Below are positions 26,699 to 36,600 of a DNA stretch of 64,000 bases, piece by piece. This stretch comes from Streptomyces bicolor (lineage in GTDB: Bacteria > Actinomycetota > Actinomycetes > Streptomycetales > Streptomycetaceae), in the NCBI RefSeq assembly GCF_000719285.1, contig NZ_JOFS01000028.1:62001-126000 (forward strand), read 5' to 3'. Position 1 is the first letter of the stretch. Every line of letters begins with the position of its first letter. The position numbers and the translations under genes are program-made. The notes beneath the pieces were generated by a model. That model ran no database searches, was not told the DNA's origin, and saw only the letters and a program-made list of their open reading frames with translations.

Positions 26699-27286
26699 AT
26701 GGCGTTCCGTGGTCCGAAGGTGTGGCTGTGGCGGTGGCGGCGCAATCCGCTCAAGCGCCGGGCCGATGCGGCGGAGGCCTGGGTACTGCTCGCCGCCTGG
26801 GTGCTCACCGTCCTCACCGGAGTGCTGGCCGGCCTGGGGACGGCGAGCACGGTCGAGCAGGGCATGGCGAGGGAGCGCGTGGAGTGGCGGCCGGTCGTCG
26901 CCCTGCTCACCGAGCAGGCACCCGGCACGGCCGACTCGCGCACCGGCACGTCGAGCGGCGCGACCGTGTGGGCGAAGGTCCGCTGGAGCGCGCCGGAGGG
27001 TGCCACGCACACCGGACAGGCCCGCGTCCGGCCCGGCAGCGGCGTCGGCACACCGGTCACCGTCTGGACGGACCCACAGGGCCGCCTGGTCACCAAGCCG
27101 GCCACCCCGTCCGAGGCCCGCTCACGGGCCGCCCTGGTCGGCGGCCTCGCCGGCCTGTGCGCCGCGTCCGTCCCCTTCGTCGCGGGCCGCGCCCTGCGCA
27201 GCCGTCTGGAGAGCCGGCGCATCGACCAGTGGGGCTACGAGTGGGCGCGGTTCGGGCCGCTGTGGGGTGGGCGGACGACGGGGTGA
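26699..27286 (+). CDS. Rv1733c-family membrane protein
   Basis: The product is 195 aa. The layout fits the Rv1733c family: an N-terminal WRWRRNPLKRRADAAEAWVL segment, a first membrane helix (about 27-50), an extracytoplasmic loop of ~85 residues, and a second helix (about 142-165) followed by a basic cytoplasmic tail with RSRLESRRIDQWGYEW. Mycobacterial Rv1733c belongs to the dormancy regulon; the molecular function is unknown. ATG 26699 has GAGGAGGA 8 bases upstream, whereas an earlier ATG at 26645 lacks a ribosome-binding site. Confidence 0.8.
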   Translation: MAFRGPKVWLWRWRRNPLKRRADAAEAWVLLAAWVLTVLTGVLAGLGTASTVEQGMARERVEWRPVVALLTEQAPGTADSRTGTSSGATVWAKVRWSAPEGATHTGQARVRPGSGVGTPVTVWTDPQGRLVTKPATPSEARSRAALVGGLAGLCAASVPFVAGRALRSRLESRRIDQWGYEWARFGPLWGGRTTG

Positions 27287-27414
27287 AGACCGCACGGTGG
27301 GCCGGTGCGGATGGTGGTCGCCGTGTCGGCTCGGGCACAGCTTTCGGTCATAGGCCCTCGGTACGTCGTGCTCCCTGACGGGGGATGTCGGGCGCCCACC
27401 AATCCGCCTTCGCC

Positions 27415-29112
27415 TCACTCCCCGCCCGGCAACGCCCGCCCCAGGATCCCGTCCACGTCCGCGGCGTCCGGCAGCGTCCCGAACGCATGCCCCCAGTCGC
27501 CGCCCAGCCGGGTCGCGCAGAAGGCGTCGGCGACCGCGGCGGGGGCGTGGCGGACCAGCAGGGAGGCCTGGAGGGTCAGGGCCATGAGCTCGACCAGACG
27601 GCGGGCGCCGGCCTCGGAACCGGCGGTCAGCAGGCCCTTGAGGCGGGTGACGGACGCGTCCAGCCGGGTGTCCGCCCCCTGTGCCAGGTCGAGTTCGGCG
27701 AAGAGCGCCTCGGCCGTGCCCGGCTCCCTGCTCAACGCCCGCAGCACGTCGAGGGCGTTGACGTTCCCCGAGCCCTCCCAGATCGACAGCAGCGGAGCCT
27801 CGCGGTAGTGGCGCGGCATGCCGGACTCCTCGACGTAGCCGTTGCCGCCGAGGCACTCCAGAGCCTCCGCGGTGAAGGCCGGACCCCGCTTGGTGACCCA
27901 GTACTTGCCGACTGCCGTGGCGATCCGGCGGAACGCCGCCTCGCCCCCGTCCGCGCCCTCCCCGCGCACCGTCCGGTCGGCCGCGCCGGCCAGCCGTAGT
28001 GTGAGCGTCGTGGCGGCCTCGGACTCCAGCGCGAGGTCGGCGAGGACGTTGCGCATCAGCGGCTGTTCGATCAGCCGCGCCCCGAACGCGCTGCGGTGCC
28101 GCACATGGTGGCCCGCCTCCACGAGCGTCTTGCGCATCAGCGTCGCCGAGGACATCACGCAGTCCAATCGGGTGCAGTTGACCATCTCGATGATCGTCTT
28201 TACGCCCCGTCCCTCCGGACCGACCAGCCAGGCGACGGTTCCGTCGAACTCGGGCTCGGAGGAGGCGTTGGATCGGTTGCCCAGCTTGTCCTTCAGGCGC
28301 TGGATGCGGAAGGTGTTGCGGCTGCCGTCGGGCAGGACGCGCGGCACGAGGAAGCAGGACAGGCCGCCGGGAGCCTGCGCCAGCACCAGGAAGACGTCGC
28401 ACATGGGCGCCGAGGTGAACCACTTGTGCCCACGCAGGGTGTAAACGCCCGGCTCTGCGCTCGGCCACGCCGTGGTCGTGTTCGTGCGGACGTCGGAGCC
28501 GCCCTGCTTCTCGGTCATCCCCATGCCCGCGAGCAGGCCCCGCTTCCGGGTCGGCACGCGCAGGCCGGGGTCGTACTCCCGGCTGGTCAGCAGGGGTTCG
28601 TAGACCTTCGCGAGCTCGGGCTGCCTGCGCAGCACGGGGACGGCGGCGTACGTCATCGACGTCGGACAGCCGTGTCCCGCCTCGGTGTGCCCCCACACCA
28701 GTCCGCCCGCGGTCCGGGCGACATGGGCGCCGGGCCGCTCGTCCCCCCAGGGCGCCGCCGCGAGCCCCTCGGCGACCGCCACCCGCAGCAGGTGGTGCCA
28801 GCTCGGATGGAACTCGACCTCGTCGACACGATGGCCGTACCGGTCGTGCGTACGCAGCTCGGGCTCGAAGCGGTTGGCCTGCTCACCCCACTCCTGCGCC
28901 TCGGCGCTGCCGGCCCGCCGCCCGAGCCGCCGGATGTCCTCCTCGGCCCAGGCGGCGCCCTCACGGCGCAGCCCTTCGAGGAGGGCCGCGTCCTCGGACG
29001 CGTCGTAGGGAGTCAGGGGCGGGGGCTGGTTGGTGACGTCGTGCGTGGCGTACTGCCCGGACGACGGCTCCTGCGCGGCTTCGGGCTGGTCCTGGGCGAG
29101 TATCGAGTCCAT
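27415..29112 (-). CDS. Acyl-CoA dehydrogenase (AidB-like)
   Basis: The product is 565 aa. It is of the longer acyl-CoA dehydrogenase type resembling AidB: an N-terminal helical extension, GMGMTEKQGGSDVRTNTT (about 196-213) in the FAD/substrate domain, LRGHKWFTSAP (about 223-233), and C-terminal ECLGGNGYVEESGMPRHYRE (about 435-454) before SIWEGSGNVNALDVLRAL. FAD-dependent alpha,beta-desaturation is expected; the AidB group has been linked to DNA-alkylation stress. It is divergent from a PaaX-type regulator with 74 bases between starts, implying that the regulator controls it. Confidence 0.88.
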   Translation of the reverse strand: MDSILAQDQPEAAQEPSSGQYATHDVTNQPPPLTPYDASEDAALLEGLRREGAAWAEEDIRRLGRRAGSAEAQEWGEQANRFEPELRTHDRYGHRVDEVEFHPSWHHLLRVAVAEGLAAAPWGDERPGAHVARTAGGLVWGHTEAGHGCPTSMTYAAVPVLRRQPELAKVYEPLLTSREYDPGLRVPTRKRGLLAGMGMTEKQGGSDVRTNTTTAWPSAEPGVYTLRGHKWFTSAPMCDVFLVLAQAPGGLSCFLVPRVLPDGSRNTFRIQRLKDKLGNRSNASSEPEFDGTVAWLVGPEGRGVKTIIEMVNCTRLDCVMSSATLMRKTLVEAGHHVRHRSAFGARLIEQPLMRNVLADLALESEAATTLTLRLAGAADRTVRGEGADGGEAAFRRIATAVGKYWVTKRGPAFTAEALECLGGNGYVEESGMPRHYREAPLLSIWEGSGNVNALDVLRALSREPGTAEALFAELDLAQGADTRLDASVTRLKGLLTAGSEAGARRLVELMALTLQASLLVRHAPAAVADAFCATRLGGDWGHAFGTLPDAADVDGILGRALPGGE

Positions 29113-29123
29113 GGCGTCAGTGT

Positions 29124-29144
29124 TGCACCATCGCTGCGAGTGCA
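29124..29144. promoter_or_regulatory. Candidate operator between acyl-CoA dehydrogenase and PaaX-type genes
   Basis: TGCAC-N11-GTGCA, with additional TTGC/GCAA flanks at 29123 and 29148, in the 74-base divergent gap. Size and symmetry suit a dimeric regulator, most simply the adjacent PaaX-family protein. Confidence 0.45.
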
Positions 29145-29186
29145 GCAATCCTGTAATACGCAACGCCGGCCCGTACAGTCGTGAGC

Positions 29187-29942
29187 ATGCCGAACAACGC
29201 GTCACCGCAGGCCGACGAGGTGGAGCTGCGCCCGCTGTCCGCCCGGTCGGTCGTCCTGAGCCTGCTGCTGGGGCTGCATCCGCCCGAGCTGCCGGTGAAG
29301 GACCTGGTGCGCAGCGTGGAGCCGTTCGGCATCGCGGGATCCACCGTGCGGGCCGCCCTCAGCCGGATGGTGGCGGCCGGAGACCTGCGGCGCGCGGACA
29401 CGGTCCACCGGCTCAGCGACCGCCTCCTCGACCGCCAGCGCCGCCAGGACGAGGCCGTCCACCCCGAGACCGTGCCCTGGGCCGGCGACTGGGAGATGGT
29501 GGTGGTCACGGCCACGGGCCGGGGCCCCGCCGAACGCGCGGAGCTGCGCACCGAGTTGACCCGGCTGCGGCTCGCCGAGCTGCGCGAGGGCGTCTGGCTG
29601 CGGCCCGCGAACCTGCTCCGCCCGCTGCCGGGCGACCTCGGCCAGGTCGCCGAGTGCTGCACGGCTCGCCCCGACCGCCCCGCGCGCGAGCTGGCCGCGA
29701 GCCTGTGGCCGCTGGACGCGTGGAGCCGGACGGGAAACGCCCTGCTCGCCCATGTCGCCCGCGCGCGGCATCCCTCCGACCGCTTCACCGCGTTCGCGGC
29801 CGTGGTACGGCACCTGCTCGCCGACCCGGTGCTGCCGCCCGAACTCCTCCCGGCCGACTGGCCGGGCGAGCGGCTGCGCGCCGCGTACGCCGACTATCGG
29901 CGGGAGCTGGCGGAGGACGTACGCGCGCGTGAGGGCCGATAG
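29187..29942 (+). CDS. PaaX family transcriptional regulator
   Basis: The product is 251 aa. The N-terminal winged helix (RSVVLSLLLGLHPPELPVKDLV, then GSTVRAALSRMVAAGDLRR, about 20-75) is followed by the PaaX central and C-terminal regions (WAGDWEMVVVTATGR, then SDRFTAFAAVVRHLLADP and LPPELLPADWPGERLRAAY). In Escherichia coli PaaX represses phenylacetate genes in response to phenylacetyl-CoA. Here the partner is an acyl-CoA dehydrogenase, so another acyl-CoA effector is likely. No ribosome-binding site is seen; TACAGT at 29174-29179 lies 7 bases before ATG 29187, suggesting a leaderless transcript. GTG 29181 is an alternative start. Confidence 0.85.
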   Translation: MPNNASPQADEVELRPLSARSVVLSLLLGLHPPELPVKDLVRSVEPFGIAGSTVRAALSRMVAAGDLRRADTVHRLSDRLLDRQRRQDEAVHPETVPWAGDWEMVVVTATGRGPAERAELRTELTRLRLAELREGVWLRPANLLRPLPGDLGQVAECCTARPDRPARELAASLWPLDAWSRTGNALLAHVARARHPSDRFTAFAAVVRHLLADPVLPPELLPADWPGERLRAAYADYRRELAEDVRAREGR

Positions 29943-29984
29943 CCGGACGATGACGTACGCGCGCGTGCCCGCCGAGAACGCCGC

Positions 29985-30029
29985 GGCGGCCGTACGGAGT
30001 GCCGTGCGGGGACGCTCCGTACGGCCGCC
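29985..30029. terminator. Bidirectional terminator
   Basis: Perfect 15-bp inverted repeat (GGCGGCCGTACGGAG and its complement) with a 15-base loop, between the convergent PaaX-type and PL3 pectate lyase genes. Confidence 0.8.
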
Positions 30030-30061
30030 TTCACCGTGGGGGGACTGCCTGCGGCCGGGCT

Positions 30062-30841
30062 CTACCTGTAGGTGATGTCCGAGCTGGAGTACAGGCAGTT
30101 CGTGCTGTCCGGGCCTGTGCCCACGGCCGTGTTGTTGTTGTACTTCTGGCAGGGGATGACCTTGCGACCGGCATCGTTGAGGATCGTGATGCCGCGCAGC
30201 GTCGCCACGTCGCCCCGGTTGACGTTGATGCCGACCAGGCGTGCCGTGGATCCGGTGCCGGTGACCTCTATGTTGCTGAGGTTGACCTTGCGCGTGTACT
30301 GCGTGGAGCAGTCGCCGCACGAGCGGTACAGCGTCTTGAACTCGCTGACGGCGAAGTTGGAGATGTTCAGCGTGCCGGGGCCGTTGTGCTGGAAGACCTT
30401 GTCGGCCGCCTTCTTCGCGCCGCCACCGGTCACCGTGTAGGTGGAGCCGCCGCGGAAGGTGGCCGCATCCTCGCCCACGTCCTCCCACCACACGTTCTGC
30501 AGCGTGCAGTTGCCCTCGCAGTGGATGCCGTCGGCGCCGGGCGCGCCGATGATGACGTTCTTCAGCGTCGCGCCGGCCGCGAGCTTGAAGATCGGGTCCT
30601 GGCCCTCCTCCTGGCCGTCGCCGGCCAGGTCGCCACTGCCGTAGTACCGCTTCATCCCGCCGTCAACGACGCCGGAGACGGGGATCGTGGCGCTCACCGG
30701 CTGGCTGCTGGTGGGCGTCGGCCAGGTGGCGGCGCTCACAGGCGGGCCGACTGTCGTGATCATGACAGACGCGAGGCCGAGTGCGGCCAGACCGCCGGTC
30801 AGTGCGCGCCGGCGGGCGCGGGGCTTTGCTGGTGAAGTCAT
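30062..30841 (-). CDS. Secreted pectate lyase, polysaccharide lyase family 3
   Basis: The product is 259 aa. An N-terminal signal (RRRALTGGLAALGLASVMITT, cleavage near SAATW at ~38) has a twin-arginine-like start. The mature ~220 residues carry PL3 features: GGMKRYYGSGDL, DGIHCEGNCTLQNVWWEDVGEDA, FQHNGPGTLNISNF, and the Cys-rich EFKTLYRSCGDCSTQY. PL3 enzymes cleave polygalacturonate by beta-elimination on a parallel beta-helix with calcium. A PL1 lyase gene lies 32 bases upstream on the same strand, so the pair is probably one operon. Confidence 0.9.
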   Translation of the reverse strand: MTSPAKPRARRRALTGGLAALGLASVMITTVGPPVSAATWPTPTSSQPVSATIPVSGVVDGGMKRYYGSGDLAGDGQEEGQDPIFKLAAGATLKNVIIGAPGADGIHCEGNCTLQNVWWEDVGEDAATFRGGSTYTVTGGGAKKAADKVFQHNGPGTLNISNFAVSEFKTLYRSCGDCSTQYTRKVNLSNIEVTGTGSTARLVGINVNRGDVATLRGITILNDAGRKVIPCQKYNNNTAVGTGPDSTNCLYSSSDITYR

Positions 30842-30873
30842 GTCCCGTATGCCTTCTTCCAGTTGGGGGGTGG

Positions 30874-31854
30874 TCAGATCTTTCCGGTGCCCGCGCCGGA
30901 CGTCACCGAGGCGACGACGGTGGACGCGGACTCGGCGGTGTAGCCGTAGGGCGGCGTGGTGAAGGTGCCGGCCTGGGAGATCTCGGTCGCGGCCCCGCCG
31001 AGATCGTTGCCGCGCAGATTGGCGTAGCCGTCGACGTCACTGCTGCGGTTCGTGGTCACAGCGATCTTCGTGTCGCGGAAGACGTTGTTCTCCACGAGCA
31101 TCTGGGCGCCCATGCGCGAGTGGCAGGCGGTGTCGGCGCCGGCCACGTAGTTGTTGTAGAAGTGCCCGGTACCGAAGCGCAGGCTGGGGATGCGCGAGTA
31201 GACGTTGCTGAAGTGGTTGTGGTGGTACGTCACCTTCAGGTGCCCGGTGTCCTCGCTCGCGTTGTTGTCGCTGTGTCCGACCAGCGAGCCCTTGAAGTGG
31301 TCCTTGAAGGTGTTCCAGGACACCGTGACGTTGTCCGAGCCGTGATTGATGTCCAGCAGGCCGTCGTAGTAGTCCTTGTCGTGATCGCGGTCGGCCGAGA
31401 AGGAGTTGTGGTCGATCCACACCTTCGTCGACGCCTGCACCGTGATGCCGTCGGACGGCGCCACCGGCTTGCTGATGTTCAGGTTCCGGACGACGACGTT
31501 GGTGACGTTCTTCAGCCGCAGCCCGCCCCCGGTGAACCCGGACGACGAACCCACGCCCAGCACTGTCGTGTTGGAGCCGACATCGACCTGACCGCTCAGT
31601 GAGATCAGGCCGTTGACCCGTACGACCTTGGCCGAGTTGCCGGTCACCGCCGACCTGAAGGCGTCCAGCGTCGAGACGGTGACCGCCGAGGCGCTGCCGC
31701 CACCGGTCGTTCCGGCGCCGAACCCGATCGGCGAGGTCTCGGCCGCCCCGGCCTGGGTGGGCAGGACCATGACAGCCGCAGTGGCGAGAGCGGCTGCGGC
31801 GGCCGTCGCCAGTGCGGTTCTTTGCGGGCGTGCACGTGGGGGGAGAGTTCGCAT
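30874..31854 (-). CDS. Secreted pectate lyase, polysaccharide lyase family 1
   Basis: The product is 326 aa. It has a Sec-type signal (residues 1-39, cleavage after AGA). PL1 hallmarks: STKVWIDHNSFS (the vWiDH region), YYDGLLDINHGSDNVTVSWN with calcium-ligand Asp residues, and YSRIPSLRFGTGH with the catalytic RxPxxR arginines. ATG 31854 has GAAGGGA 9 bases upstream; an earlier ATG (31890) lies outside a normal signal peptide. It should degrade pectate outside the cell with the downstream PL3 enzyme. Confidence 0.92.
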   Translation of the reverse strand: MRTLPPRARPQRTALATAAAAALATAAVMVLPTQAGAAETSPIGFGAGTTGGGSASAVTVSTLDAFRSAVTGNSAKVVRVNGLISLSGQVDVGSNTTVLGVGSSSGFTGGGLRLKNVTNVVVRNLNISKPVAPSDGITVQASTKVWIDHNSFSADRDHDKDYYDGLLDINHGSDNVTVSWNTFKDHFKGSLVGHSDNNASEDTGHLKVTYHHNHFSNVYSRIPSLRFGTGHFYNNYVAGADTACHSRMGAQMLVENNVFRDTKIAVTTNRSSDVDGYANLRGNDLGGAATEISQAGTFTTPPYGYTAESASTVVASVTSGAGTGKI

Positions 31855-31998
31855 GCGGGTGCGTCCCTTCGGGAGGACTGACACGATCATGTACGTGAAC
31901 TATGCGCATCATATAGAACGCCACGCGCGGACAGTGTGGCCAGTGGGGGGTTCTGTGGAGCGGCTCGGTCACACTGTTGGACGGAACGTAGGGGGCAA

Positions 31999-32006
31999 GC
32001 GCTTTC
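31999..32006. promoter_or_regulatory. LacI-type half-palindromic core AAGCGCTT
   Basis: AAGCGCTT with a partly matching CAAGCGCTTTC surround is typical of the centre of LacI-family operators. It lies in the gene-free 309-base gap (31855-32163) between the divergent pectate lyase and esterase genes and may serve the lyase side. Confidence 0.35.
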
Positions 32007-32074
32007 TAGTCAACGCTTTGCGCAGAAGAATTCGCGTCGGGCGAGGTGGGAGGCGAGAGCTCCGCGAGCTGGCG

Positions 32075-32088
32075 TGGGAGCGCTTCCA
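32075..32088. promoter_or_regulatory. CebR-like operator upstream of the CBM2 esterase
   Basis: TGGGAGCGCTTCCA differs by one base from the 14-bp CebR box TGGGAGCGCTCCCA, the site bound by the LacI-family cellulose-utilisation repressor CebR of Streptomyces and relieved by cellobiose. It lies 76 bases before the esterase start. Confidence 0.7.
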
Positions 32089-32163
32089 TGATGGATGTGT
32101 CCATGTCACGATGCCTTTCTCGTCGAACCACGTCCACGAGCCGTGACCAGAAGGGACAAGGAC

Positions 32164-33489
32164 GTGCCCACCCCCATCCGCACGACCGTGAAGAGACCGC
32201 TCCGGACGCAACTCGCCACCCTCATCGGAGCGCTCCTGCCGCTGCTCGCGGCACTGCTCGTCACCGCCCCGGCGGCCTCCGCTCGCACCGAGGCGTCCGA
32301 CGCCGCCCCCACCGCGACGCTCACCGAGGTCACCGACTTCGGCGCGAACCCCAGCAACCTGCGGATGTACCTGTACGTGCCGGACAGCGTCACCGCCCAC
32401 CCGGCGGTCCTGGTCGCCGTGCACTGGTGCACCGGTTCCGGGCCCGACATGTACAACGGCACCGAGTACGACACGCTCGCCGACCAGTACGGCTACATCG
32501 TGATCTACCCGTCCGTCACCCGCAGCAGCAAGTGCTTCGACGTCTCCTCGCCCCAGGCGCTCAGGCGCGACGGCGGCAGCGACCCGGTCGGCATCAAGTC
32601 CATGGTCGACTGGGTCACCCGCACCTACGACGCCGACACCAGCCGGGTCTTCGCCACCGGAATCTCCTCCGGCGCGATGATGACCAACGTCCTGCTCGGC
32701 GACTACCCGGACGTGTTCGCCGCGGGCGCCGCCTTCTCCGGCGTCCCCTTCGGCTGCTTCGCCACCACCGACGGCTCGGAGTGGAACAGCGCGTGCGCCC
32801 AGGGCACGGTCACCCGCACCGCGCAGGAGTGGGGCGACATCGCTCGCGCCGCGTACCCCGGTTACACCAGGCCCCGGCCCCGAATGCAGCTGTGGCACGG
32901 CACCGAGGACGACGTCCTGCGCTACCCCAACTTCGGGGAGATGATCAAGCAGTGGACCAACGTCCAGGGAGTCGGTCAGACCCCGGCCGCCACGGACACA
33001 CCCCAGTCCGGCTGGACCCGCACCCGCTACGGCGGCACCGGTGACCGGGCCCCCGTGGAGGCGATCAGCCTCCAGGGCGTCGGCCACAACCTCTACAGCA
33101 ACGGCATGGCGGCCCGCGTCCTCACCTTCTTCGGCCTGGACGGCGGCGGACCCGCCCCCCAGCCCCAGCCCGGCGCCTGCAAGGTGACCGTCACCACCAA
33201 CGCCTGGAACACGGGCCTGACCGCCTCGCTGACGCTCACCAACACCGGCACGACGTCGATCAACGGCTGGCAGCTCGGCTTTACCCTGCCCGCCGGCCAG
33301 GCCATCACCAACGGGTGGGGAGCCACCTACACCCCGGCCTCCGGCGCGGTGACGGCGACCAACGCCTCGTACAACGTGACGCTCGCGCCAGGAGCGAGCG
33401 TCGGCATCGGCTACCAGGCGAACCACACCGGCAACAGCGTGGCACCGGGCGCCTTCACCCTCAATGGGACAACCTGCACGGCCGGTTGA
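32164..33489 (+). CDS. Secreted esterase (PHB-depolymerase/acetylxylan-esterase-like, CE1) with C-terminal CBM2
   Basis: The product is 441 aa. The signal peptide ends near ASA at about 42. The catalytic domain (about 55-325) is an alpha/beta hydrolase with the nucleophile elbow GISSGAMMT (about 176-184), a WHGTEDD acid region and a GVGHNLY histidine motif. A short Pro/Gln linker (GGGPAPQPQP) leads to a family 2 carbohydrate-binding module (about 339-441, starting CKVTVTTNAWNTG, with conserved Trp and a terminal Cys). It should deacetylate plant polysaccharide or cleave feruloyl esters on cellulose-bound substrate. GTG 32164 has AAGGGA 7 bases upstream. The CebR-like box predicts cellobiose induction. 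Confidence 0.88.
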   Translation: MPTPIRTTVKRPLRTQLATLIGALLPLLAALLVTAPAASARTEASDAAPTATLTEVTDFGANPSNLRMYLYVPDSVTAHPAVLVAVHWCTGSGPDMYNGTEYDTLADQYGYIVIYPSVTRSSKCFDVSSPQALRRDGGSDPVGIKSMVDWVTRTYDADTSRVFATGISSGAMMTNVLLGDYPDVFAAGAAFSGVPFGCFATTDGSEWNSACAQGTVTRTAQEWGDIARAAYPGYTRPRPRMQLWHGTEDDVLRYPNFGEMIKQWTNVQGVGQTPAATDTPQSGWTRTRYGGTGDRAPVEAISLQGVGHNLYSNGMAARVLTFFGLDGGGPAPQPQPGACKVTVTTNAWNTGLTASLTLTNTGTTSINGWQLGFTLPAGQAITNGWGATYTPASGAVTATNASYNVTLAPGASVGIGYQANHTGNSVAPGAFTLNGTTCTAG

Positions 33490-33502
33490 CGGGGGGACAC
33501 GC

Positions 33503-33534
33503 GGCGTGGCCGGAGCGTGAGCGCCGGTCACGCC
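33503..33534 (+). terminator. Hairpin terminator after the esterase gene
   Basis: GGCGTGGCCGG (33503-33513) pairs with CCGGTCACGCC (33524-33534) at 10 of 11 positions with a 10-base loop, 13 bases past the stop. Confidence 0.6.
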
Positions 33535-33681
33535 GATCCGCCCGCACTATGCGACGCGCCTCGGCCCCCCGGGCGCCCAGGCAAGCCCAGCCCGGCGCCC
33601 CGGTGGGCGGATGACATGCCGTTTTGCGGGAACCCGGGCCGCACGGAAAGCGTTGTCGAACGAGTGGAGCGAGGGCGAACG

Positions 33682-36600
33682 ATGCTTCTGGGACTCCTCA
33701 CACGTCCGACCACCGCCGTGGCCGGGCTGGCCGCGGCCGGACCGCGACTGCTCGCCAGAGGGGCCGCCCCCGCCGTGGGAGCCGCCGCGGGGGCGGTGGC
33801 CGGGGCGGCCCGGGCGGGCGTCCGAGGCGTCGACACCGCGGCGCGTGTCGCACGGGTCGCCCGCAACACGCTGCCCGTCCGCCCGCACCCCTGGCGGTCG
33901 GGTACCCGGGCCCACCTCGAGCTGCGACCCTCGGAGCCGGACCTGATCCGGCGGCAGGGCGGGACCGAGCGAGCGGCGCGCCGGGTCGCCGCAGCGCTGG
34001 CGGAACGGCCCGACGTGGCCCTCGCGTACTGGGACGGCGGACTGCGTCGGCTGGTCGTGACGGCCGTCGAGGAGTCGGTCAGCGACCGGGTGGTGCAGAA
34101 GGCGACCGACATCGCGGCCCGGCACGGACTGGCGCAGACGGACGAGTCGGTCGAGGACATCGTCCACCCGGCCGACCCCGCCGGAGTGCGGGCCGCCGCC
34201 ATGGCGCTCGCCGCCGACGGGATGGGCATCGCGACCGCGTTCACCGGACACCTCCTGCGCCTGCCGGCCTCCCCCCGGGCGGTGACCGCGCTGGTGACGC
34301 TGCTGCGGGAGAATCCACGCTTCCGCGGATGGCTGCGGGCGAGGGTCGGCCGCTCCCGTATGGACCTGGTTCTGGCCGTCGCGAACGCGGCCGCCCACGG
34401 TGCCGGACGCACCCCGACCGCCCTGGTGCTCGACAGCGCGCTGCGCACGCTGCAGCTGGTCGACACCGTGGCCCGCGCGGCGGCGTTCGACATGGTCCAC
34501 GACGAGGTGTGCACGCCGCAGCGGTGCAGCGTGGCCGGGGATCAGCGCGTGCGTCCCCCGCTGCGCACGTCCCCGGCCCAGGAGTACGCCGGACACGCCG
34601 AGGCCGGCAGTCTGGTGGGCGCGCTGGCCACGCTGCTCGTCAAACACGACGGCACCGAGGCGGCGGAGGCGGTGCTGGCGGGCTCTCCGAAGGCCGCGCG
34701 CTACGGGCCCGCCGCCTTCCACGCCGTACTGAGCTCCGCGCTGTCCCGCGCGGGCGTCCTGGTGCGCGACACCGAACGGCTGCGCCAGCTGGAGATGGCC
34801 GACACGGTCGTCCTGCATCCGAGCGCACTGCGGACACCCGGCGCCGACGCGGATCCATGGGCCGAGGCAGTGCTGGACGCGGCGCGGCGCGCCGGTTTGC
34901 GGGTCGTGATGGTGGAGGACCCCGCCCTGGCCGATTTCACGAATCTCGCCGACCAGGTGGTGAGCGGCGAGCGGTCGCTGCGCGACGTGGTGAACTCGGT
35001 GCGCGACGAGGACGGCGTCGTCGTCACGGTCGCCCGCCCGGACGCGGCGGACGAGGACCTGCTCACCGGGCTGCTCGCCGGCGATGTGGCCGTCGCCCTC
35101 ACCGACCGGGACGGGGCCGTCGTCTGGGGCGCGGACGTGCTGGCCCCGCACGGCCTGGCCGATGTGTGGCGGCTGCTGCGGGCGGTACCGGCCGCGCGCG
35201 GGGTCGGCCGCAGGTCGCAGACCCTGGCCCGCTCCGGTGCGGCCCTGTCCGGACTCCTGGTGGCCGTCGGCACGTCCCGCAGGGGTCGCCCTACGCCATG
35301 GCCCGGCCTGCGGCACACACCGGTCGACGTGAGCGCGGCATGGGCCCTGTTGACCGGCATGCGGGCGGCCCTCGGTGTGGCGGTGGCCCGCGCCCCGCAC
35401 CCTCGTCCCCGGGTGGCCTGGCACGAACTGGATCCCGATGAGGTCCGGGACCGGCTGGAGCATGAAGAGGGCCCGGAGCCGACCCTGTCCGAGCAGGTCA
35501 CCGACCGTGCGCGTCAGAAGCTGCGCACGATGGGCCGCCGACGCGTCTTCGCACCGCTGAGCGGCCCGCTGCGGCTGGCCCGGGCGGTCCGCGGCGAACT
35601 GGACGATCCCCTTACCCCGGTGCTGGCCGTCGGCTCGGCCGCCGAGGCGATCCTCGGCTCCGTCGTGGACGCCCTGTTGGTCGTGGGCGCGCTCGACCTG
35701 AACGCGCTGGTCGGCGGCGTTCAGCGGATGCGGGCCGAACGGGCGCTGTCCGGGCTGCTGGCCAAGCAGCAGCAGAAGGCGCGGGTCACGACCGAGGAGC
35801 CGTCGTCCCGGGCGCGTGTCGTGGACGCCGCCAAGCTCCGTCCCGGTGACGTGATCGAGCTGCGGGCCGACGACGTGGTGCCCGCCGACGCGCGTCTGCT
35901 GTGGGAGGACGGCCTGGAGGTGGACGAGTCCGCGCTGACCGGAGAGTCCCTGTCGGCCGACAAGGGGACCGACTGCACGCCGGGCGCCGCCGTGCCGGAC
36001 CGCTGTTGCATGGTGTTCGAGGGCACGACCGTGGTCGCCGGACATGCCCGGGCCGTCGTGGTGGACACCGGTGAGCGGACCGAGGCCTCGCGGGCCGTGG
36101 CTCTCGCCGCCCGCACCCCGCCGTCCGCCGGAGTACAGGCGAGGCTGCGGGAACTCACCGACAAGGCCCTGCCGTTGACCCTGGCGGGTGGCGCCGGAGT
36201 GACCGCGCTGTCGCTGCTGCGCGGCACACCGATCCGCCGGGCCGTGAGCGGTGGGGTGGCCGTGGCCGTGGCCGCGGTGCCCGAGGGACTGCCGCTGGTG
36301 GCGACCGTGGCGCAGTTGGCGGCCGCTCGCCGGCTGAGCCAGGGGGGAGTCCTCGTCCGGGCTCCGCGCACCCTGGAGGCGCTCGGCCGGATGGACACCA
36401 TCTGCTTCGACAAGACGGGCACGCTCACCGAGAACCGGCTGCGTCTGGTGCGGGTGACGGACGCGGAGGGCACGGTCCGTGCGCGGCACGAGATGAACGA
36501 GACGGACCGGGCGGGGGCCGGCGCCACCCTGCGGATCGCGGCCCGCGCCTGCCCACAGCTCAACGGCGGTCAGGACCGGCCCGTGCACGCCACCGACGAG

